A stretch of 64,000 nt of DNA from Chaenocephalus aceratus (lineage: Eukaryota > Chordata > Actinopteri > Perciformes > Channichthyidae), in NCBI GenBank assembly GCA_023974075.1, contig CM043799.1, positions 4,722,928 to 4,786,927 on the forward strand, read 5' to 3'. Shown here piece by piece: positions 58,404 through 64,000 of the stretch. Below the pieces are notes generated by a model, which saw only the letters and a list, made by a program, of their open reading frames with translations, was not told where the DNA came from and made no database searches. Made by a program: the position numbers and the translations under genes. How positions within the stretch are numbered: the stretch's first letter is position 1; each line of letters opens with the position of its first letter.

Positions 58404-58445
<42 letters not shown>

Positions 58446-59447
58446 TTACAGACTTACTCCAAACTGCCAAACATATTAATTAACACACTCTATGTTGGCC
58501 TAGTAGAACAATAAGCAGCAGACTTTTACTTTTTTATAATTTCTACTGGATCTTCGATCTGCGCTTGCGCAATACGGGTCGGCAGTTGCCAGAGAGTATT
58601 TTTGTTGGGTAATCTATGGTAGGGCTAACCCATACAGTGGTGGATGAAGTCAGTATTTGCATGAAACGCCACGCGTGAGGTTTAGATGATTTCCCTGTCT
58701 CAATCCAAATGGAACTGTATGAAATAAAAAGGCACATTTGTCTTGTAGTAAATAAAAAGGGCGACCTGGAACCAATCCTGCAATTTCCCCACAGGTGAAA
58801 GAGCTGACATGCTGAAAACCCAACCCCTGTAGGGGGGTCTGGGGGGATTCTCCCCCAGGAGATTTTTTGAAATACTAACATAAAATACACATTCTGGTAC
58901 TCTCTTGAGAAGAAAAATAAATACATCTATTACTACACGACATATTTAAAAAAATTAATGCCATTTTAGTTTTGTGTTACTTTGTTCTGAAAGCTGAACC
59001 TGCTGCTCCTCACAGAGAGAAGAGGCTGTGAATTACTTTACATTGTGAATAAGGGTGGATAGCCCCCATTGTTCTGTGTGTCAAACTGAAAGACAGCCCA
59101 CACACCTATCAATCATCAAACCGTGGGGTCTTATTTCATTACGTGTTGATTTCTATCAACACGTAATGTTGTATCGATGTATATAGAGATGTACTACAGC
59201 TAAAGTATTCTCCGTCGGGACTTCCTGCAACAACACCACGCCGTTATCGTGATTCTGATTGGCCAGAAGACATTATCAAAGATGTTCTATTGAGAAGACG
59301 ATCACTACCTGACAAAAGTTTTCAAAACCGTTTCGAGTCTTCGGTATTCTTGTTTTTGGCGTGAGAATAGTTTGGGCAGCGTGAGAGCGTGAGATTGAGG
59401 GTGAAAGCGTGTGTCACACGCCAGATGCGTGAGAGTTGGCAACCCTG
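57933..59447. mobile_element. hAT-like element, copy 2
   Basis: Same termini and interior as copy 1 (55037-56602), with a (CA)n run at 58408-58443 and small deletions. Flanks CACTACCA and CTACAATA do not form a clean 8-bp duplication. Confidence 0.75.
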
Positions 59448-59659
59448 CTACAATACAATCACTTGGACTCCTTTGCCGTCTCCGCTATGTGCATAGGGCT
59501 GCACGTCGCAAGTTTGTCAACTCTGACCATGACATCCCCACCACACAGACAGACAGGCGGTCCGTCGCACTTCGCCGGCGTCATCAGAGCACACCCTACG
59601 TGCATAGCTGTAATCTGAGACCTCTCAGCTGTATTAAAGTCATCAGCCCATTCACCCCC

Positions 59660-60242
59660 TCTGCTTCAACAACTACAAACAACAATGCAACATTCATGCT
59701 GCAGAATGTTCGATCACTGAACAAAAAAGCACCTCTGATCAATGACATCATCACTGATCATAAACTTAATTTCCTCTGCTTAACCGAAACATGGCAAACT
59801 GGACAGGATTTCCTATTACTCAACCAAGCCACACCTCCTGGCTATGTCTACTTCCAAAAGCCCCACTCCACTGGTCGGGCGGTGGGCTGGCTGTAATATA
59901 CAGGGCAGACATCTCGATCAAAGAGCTTCCTGTACCCAACACCACCTCACTTGAATGTCTTGCCTTCACTCTATCTGGATCTGCACAGCTCCAGGCTGTT
60001 CTTATATATCGTCGGAACTATCTGAGCTACTCACCTCAATCTGCTCCATGTCCCCATCTACGCTCCTTCTTGGAGACTTTAACATTCATGTGGACTCACC
60101 CTGTTGCACATTTGCCTCTGACTTCCTGGAACTTCTGGACTGCTTCAATTTTGAACAGCATGTCCATGATCCCACCCATGCCAAAGGCCACACCCTGGAT
60201 TTGGTATGTACCACTGGCACAACTGCATCCCACCTGCAGTGA
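59660..60242 (+). pseudogene. L2 apurinic-type endonuclease domain, broken
   Basis: Fragments in successive frames: MLQNVRSLNKKAPLINDII and NFLCLTETWQ (59694-59896), GGGLAVIYRADISIKELPV (59875-59950), LLLGDFNIHVDSPC and HAKGHTLDLVCTTG (60067-60242). N-VRSL, TETW and GDFN are APE-type endonuclease motifs. At least two frameshifts. Confidence 0.8.
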
Positions 60243-60553
60243 CTCAACCTGGCTGTCTCCGACCATCATGCCATCCTGTTCACTGTGCCTATCGCCCTCC
60301 CCAGACAGCTTGTACTGCGGACAATTGCAATTGCAATTGTGGACAATTGTCCTGCGGACAGGAGCTTAAAATCGGTGAGCGCACCAGCCACAACCAGCCT
60401 CATAGCTAGCCACCTGGCCTCCGATCCCCCTGACACCTCGGTTGATGGACTGGTAGCCCAGAATAACACTGCTCTCTCCCTGAGTCTCGACTCACTTGCC
60501 CCCCTCATTACTTCACTCACTCAGCCCTCTGGTTCACCACCAGTCTCCGTGCC

Positions 60554-62387
60554 ATGAAAGCCTCTGGCCGCCAACTGGAGCGGCTCCACAGAAAATCTGG
60601 CCTCACAGTCCATCTGGAGGCGTATAGAGAGCATGTCAAATCTTATAAGGACACTCTCTCAAAAGCTAAGGCACACTACTACTCCTCACTCATCGGTAAC
60701 CATCAACACCACCCCCGTATGCTCTTCTCCACCATAAACTGCCTACTCTGCCCAATTGACCCCCCCAACCCAGCAGACGCCCCCGAGCTTTGCACCAGGT
60801 TCCTTGACTTCTTTGAGGAAAAAGTCAACTCCATCCACCAGGAACTCCAGGCCTCTGCCCCATCCCATCCACATGCCACACCACCTCCAGTCACTGTTCG
60901 CTCAACTCAACACCTGCCTCAATGTTGTCTCTCCTCCTTTGCACCAGTGGATGCCACACAGGTTACCAAACTTGTCTCAAAAGCTAAGGCTACAACCTGC
61001 TTCCCTGGTTCCCGCCGTCCTCAAGATAGCAGCTGTAACCCCCATCGTCAAAAAACCTGGTCTCGACCCCGAGGACCCCAGCAACTTCCGGCCGATCTCC
61101 AACCTTCCTTTTCTTAGCAAGATCATGGAAAGAGCAGTTGCTGCCCAACTCCACCATCATATGTCCGACCATGAGCTCTACGAACCCTTCCAATCAGGCT
61201 TCAGATCCAACCACAGCACAGAGACGGCCCTTATTAAAATAACCAATGACCTTCTCATAGCCGCCGATTCAGGCCTCGTCAGCAACCTCATCCTCCTGGA
61301 CATCTCCGCCGCATTCGACACAGTCTCCCACACTATCCTACTCAACCGCCTATCCCTCTACCTTGGCCTCTCTGGTACAGCCCTCTCCTGGTTCCATTCC
61401 TACCTCTCCAACAGGCAACAGTTTGTGACCATCGGAAAATCCAGCTCTCCCCCAGCCCCTGTCAACCAAGGTGTGCCGCAAGGTTCGGTGCTCGGCCCCT
61501 TTCTATTTAACATCTACATGCTCCCCCTCTGTGAAATCATCCGCCAACATGGTCTCAACTTCCACTCCTATGCCGACGACACCCAACTCTACATCAGTAC
61601 CAATCCATCATCCCAGCTACCCCCACTGTCACTTGTCAACTGCCTCCGCGACATCCAAGCCTGGATGTCAAAAAATCTACTTAAACTCAACAATAACAAA
61701 ACAGAGCTCATGGTTGTGGCCCCAAAAACACTGCTCCGGAAGGTTGGAGATCTGCTCCTCACCATCGATGGCGGCTCCATCCACCGTTCCCCTGAGGTTC
61801 GCAGCCTGGGCGTCACTCTGGACTCTAGCCTCACCTTCAACTCCCACATCAGGTCAACTGTCAAAACTGCATTTTTTCACCGACGAAACATCTCCAGACT
61901 CCGTCCCGTTGCAGAAATATTAATTCATACCTTCATCTCCTCTCGTCTGGACTACTGCAATGGAGTTCTGTTCGGGGTCACCAGCAAAGCCCTGGACAGG
62001 CTCCAGTACGTCCAGAACTCTGCAGCCAGGCTCCTCACCCGCACTAAGCCCTGGCAACACATCACCCCTACCTTCATCCACCTTCACTGGCTCCCGGTCA
62101 AGTCACGCATCCAGTACAAACTCCTCCTGCTAACTTACAAATCTCTCCACTCCCTAGCCCCTCCATACATCTCTGACCTCCTTCAGCCCTACACACCCTC
62201 TCGTCACCTGCGGTCCTCCGACAAAGTGCTGCTCTCCATCCAGCGCTCCAAGCTGAAAACATTTGGCAACAGAGCCTTCAGTGTCGCAGCCCTCTGGAAT
62301 TCTCTCCCCTCTGCAATCAGGAATGCAGACACTCTGGACACCTTCAAAAGACACCATCTGTTCACTCAGGGCTTTGGCCTCAACTAA
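60554..62387 (+). CDS. L2 reverse transcriptase, long open frame
   Basis: 60554-61117 covers the connector (MKASGRQLERLHRKSGLTVH). A frame from 60756 becomes the real RT from about 61000: IVKKPGLDPEDPSNFRPISN, LLDISAAFDTVSHTIL, QGVPQGSVLGPFLFNIYM, HSYADDTQLYIS (catalytic YADD), LGVTLDSSLTFNSHI, LHWLPVKSRIQYKLLLLTYK, ending GFGLN and TAA. The RT and C-terminal portion is uninterrupted to 62387, but the join to the upstream part needs a frameshift, so the element is probably inactive. Confidence 0.8.
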
Positions 62388-62720
62388 TAGTACCCAGCAA
62401 CCTGTTCCTGTTTTGTTTTCTTCAGCCTATGTATCTGTATGATTATTATTACTTTTTTTTGTGTGTGTTACTTCCCATTGTAAAGCGTCCTTGGGTTTCG
62501 TGAAAGGCGCTATATCAATTGAAATTATTATTATTATTTTCACCCTCTGTCTGAAACCAGAGCCCAGTTTGCTCTGATTGGTTAGCTGGCCGGCTCTGTT
62601 GTGATTGGTCAACCGCTTAGAGATGTCCCAACAGTTAGCCTATCACGTACAATGTGTTGGAGCACTAGCCAATAGAAGCGAGTGTTACATAGAGATGTCA
62701 TTATGTTATGGAAGTAAACA

Positions 62721-64000
62721 AAGGAGAGAAAACATGAGGAAAAGGTGGCCAAAACAGCTGAAAGAACGGATTTGTGTCCTCGTAAACTAGAACGGTGAGC
62801 CAGCTATGAAATTCAGCCAAAAATAGTAAATACAGGAAATGATAGCCTCTAAAACAGCTTTTTGATAATATTAATTACGTTTGATCTAATACATATCAAT
62901 TAATGTTAACATTTGAAAAAACACATTACAGTCAACAGTTAAACAACATTACACAGCTTATATGATTTATCAGGATGTGTTGGTTTAGTTGGATCAGATT
63001 TGAATGACAAAGAAACATGCTAACTGTGCCAACAGTGACAGTTGGACAACTTTATAAACCCAGAGCGGCAAGAAGCGCTCCGGTCCCAGCTGAGCGCTTC
63101 GCCTTTAGTTTTTGTATTTGCAGCGTTTTTGTTTATACAGCACTTTTAGTAAATGCTGCACATGTTTAATCAAGTTGGTGAAAGTTTTTAAATGCCGTGC
63201 ATGTGTTGTCAAGTTTGTGAAGATGTTTCTTCATTTGCATGTGTTTTGGCACATTTGTGTTTTAATATTTGCATTTTTCCTGGAGCTGCAGCTCATTCCT
63301 CCTTTTGTGTTGGGCCGATTTTTGCACCCGTCGGTAGGGTTGGGTATCGTTTGAATTTCCACGATTCTGATTCCGATTCCGATTCTACTTTTCGATTCCG
63401 GTTCTTTGAGGGGCAGGGTAAAAAAATGATACATGCTTCTTCCACCAAAACAATTACATTTATTCGAGAAACTTTTACACAGGTTAGTTTACAGTAATAT
63501 TCACATTAATCTGTCTGTTTATATTCACTGCTATGTAACTGTAACCTGAGAACCACTGAAGCTACAACAGTCCAACTTTTAAAGGAAACCCCCCCCATTT
63601 AAAAACAGTACTTGTTGAGAAAAACCAGCATATCTGCCTTCTCAGGCATACCGGGAAGAAATGTTTGAACATTTTAAAGTAAAATGCTTCAATCTGGTGC
63701 ACACGCAGAATTACTAGAGACTAGATCTAGGGGGTACAACTCTAAACACCCATATGAAAAAGATCGGTTTACATTTGAATAATTAAATAAGTATGTGAGC
63801 ATAACCAATAACCTACCATAGCCAATAACAAATACATGTAACGTATTTTATTTTTGTTGTTCATTCATATCTTATTTTTCTATTTTATTTATGCATATTT
63901 TTTTATCTCTCCAGTTTAAAACGATATGTCTGGTTTACTGTCCTATAGTATACATTGAAATGATTTCAAACCTGTTTTATCCCAATAATTATAAAAGGAG
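62721..64000. repeat. No gene; end of MITE N and a repeat start
   Basis: Near 63337-63420 the text GGGTTGGGTATCGTTTGAAT and GATTCCGATTCCGATTCT is the start of a common teleost repeat with GATTCC units. No coding segment recognised. Confidence 0.45.

Larger units (their letters stand above)
57738..62536 (+). mobile_element. L2-type LINE with long RT frame, itself interrupted by hAT copy 2
   Basis: 5' region 57738-57932, hAT copy 57933-59447, then endonuclease and RT from about 59450. The 3' end has GCGTCCTTGGGTTTCGTGAA, AAAGGCGCTATATCAATTG and an ATT repeat tail, as in teleost L2. The 5' edge is inferred from the split MITE. Confidence 0.8.
57604..62720 (+). repeat. MITE family N copy split by L2
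   Basis: Left half 57604-57737 (GTTCAAAAAGCTCTAGATGT, TGTGCTGCAGCACCTCT), right half 62537-62720 (CACCCTCTGTCTGAAACCAG, GCCTATCACGTACAATGTG). The uninterrupted copy at 20990-21310 has these parts adjacent. Confidence 0.65.

Overview
This window is teleost fish nuclear DNA, probably from a spiny-rayed fish. It contains vertebrate split genes with GT-AG introns, teleost-type repeats (Rex3/RTE, L2 LINEs, Tc1, hAT, Harbinger-like elements) and many long (CA)n microsatellites. No bacterial genes, rRNA, tRNA or CRISPR array was seen.

Two host genes were recognised, both on the minus strand and arranged head to tail. The first is mpp5/pals1, the Crumbs-complex MAGUK scaffold. Its whole coding region lies in 16 exons from the ATG at 56993 to the stop at 23453, about 669 residues: Par6-binding N-terminus, L27N, L27C, PDZ, SH3, basic hook, guanylate-kinase-like domain. 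A 5' UTR exon (56994-57094) carries a short uORF. The second is the 5' end of a CCDC88 gene, most like ccdc88c/Daple: exon 1 at 18515-18574, exon 2 at 17135-17245, the rest leaving the left edge. About 4.9 kb separates the mpp5 stop from the ccdc88 ATG.

Three consecutive mpp5 exons (8, 9, 10) and ccdc88 exon 2 carry single-base indels that break the frame, although splice sites and flanking exons are well conserved. Several sit in homopolymers. The likeliest reading is residual assembly error (the window also has a 91-base G run and irregular CA arrays), but true gene damage is not excluded.

Almost everything else is mobile DNA. By region: 0.4-2.2 kb, a MITE hosting a Harbinger-like element; 7.3-12.4 kb, a long inverted repeat enclosing an hAT relic; 12.4-13.8 kb, another hAT relic; 16.5-17 kb, a CA array plus a telomere-like repeat; 24-57 kb, mpp5 introns filled with insertions. 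These include four Harbinger-like elements elsewhere in the window (5.3, 25, 40.7, 53.1 kb), an hAT with a BED finger (29.9-31.2 kb), a Tc1 element containing Rex3 and an hAT (34.4-38.5 kb), and an inverted-repeat element whose protein has XPG/FEN-like and Cys-rich segments, split by an L2 LINE (47.1-51.9 kb). Upstream of mpp5 exon 1, a MITE contains an L2 LINE with a long open RT frame, which itself contains an hAT copy (57.6-62.9 kb). Many insertions were delimited from matching target-site duplications read directly in the sequence.
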